In this document: positions 61,386-61,447 of the stretch, one piece after another
Position numbering within the stretch: the stretch's first letter is position 1
How the letters are laid out: each line of letters begins with the position of its first letter
Assembly: GCA_964411125.1 (NCBI GenBank)
Contig: CAYPJU010000034.1
Location: 1 to 61,447, forward strand
From: JBFIHF01 sp964411125
GTDB taxonomy: Bacteria > Myxococcota_A > Bradymonadia > Bradymonadales > Bradymonadaceae
Reading direction: 5' to 3'
Length of the DNA: 61,447 nt
Made by a program: the position numbers and the translations under genes
The notes under the pieces: generated by a model
The model's input: only the letters and a program-made list of their open reading frames with translations
What the model was told of the DNA's origin: nothing
Databases searched by the model: none

Positions 61386-61447
61386 CCGCAACCCGCAACC
61401 CGCAACCCGCAACCCGCAACCCGCAACCCGCAACCCGCAACCCGCAA
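61386..61447. repeat. Heptamer tandem array at window end
   Basis: Almost nine perfect copies of CCGCAAC run to the end of the window, starting directly after a stop codon. The array is truncated by the end of the sequence. Its reverse complement, GCGGGTT in rotation, resembles the GCGGTCA array at 34740. Confidence 0.9.

Noticed and set aside
1..61447. tRNA, rRNA, CRISPR array, insertion sequence or prophage
   Set aside because: No regular spaced repeats, transposase, integrase, phage gene or cloverleaf was seen; the gaps are mostly too short for a structural RNA.

Overview
The window is high-GC DNA, roughly two thirds G+C by eye, with nearly full coding density. It reads like a member of the Myxococcota or a close relative. 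Supporting traits are a C-terminal tail of the MYXO-CTERM type, many lipoproteins with an Asp/Glu/Pro-rich stretch after the lipid-modified Cys, Dickkopf-like Cys-rich lipoproteins, a DUF1501/CxxCH lipoprotein operon, and nucleotide-transporter (NTT) family proteins. I cannot name a genus. No tRNA, rRNA, CRISPR array, insertion sequence or prophage gene was recognised. The DNA looks like chromosome from a draft assembly: a 100-N gap sits inside a coding minisatellite, and the window ends inside a heptamer repeat.

Layout, left to right. (1) 28-6051: a flavin monooxygenase/Rieske oxygenase pair, an enoyl-CoA isomerase-like gene, a His-rich lipoprotein with a CxxCH lipoprotein, and a lipoprotein made of five Cys-rich repeats. 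(2) 6225-16923: an SLC12-like cation-chloride transporter, an operon of two very large paralogous lipoproteins (possibly TULIP/BPI-like) with an alpha/beta hydrolase, and a divergent M15-like peptidase with both a lipobox and a MYXO-CTERM tail. (3) 17049-19819: a small acidic protein, an overlapping secreted protein, an MnmC-like FAD oxidoreductase and a LysR regulator. (4) 19831-28288, minus strand: the most striking locus. It is a run of an Omp85-like barrel, a kinase-like lipoprotein, an NTT-HEAT transporter, a cyclic-nucleotide-binding-domain protein and a second NTT carrier. It could carry nucleotides or related anions across both membranes.

(5) 28476-36769: a small outer-membrane barrel, OsmC, the DUF1501 operon, DUF1328, an aminotransferase and a small lipoprotein. 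(6) 36948-40492: a tightly overlapping five-gene operon ending in a crotonase and a histone-deacetylase-family hydrolase. (7) 40588-44427: three tandem paralogous Cys-rich lipoproteins, two of them preceded by the same 40-bp element. (8) 44455-53288, minus strand: respiratory complex I genes in the order nuoE-nuoF-(156-bp spacer)-nuoJ-K-L-M-N. nuoG, H and I are absent from the spacer, and NuoJ carries a large extra soluble segment.

(9) 53479-61385: a GNAT acetyltransferase, RNase J, a small secreted protein, then a membrane-organising locus of TerB, an NfeD-like protein with an acidic hexapeptide minisatellite and two flotillin/SPFH proteins, followed by a lipoprotein. All function calls come from reading motifs by eye; no database search was run.
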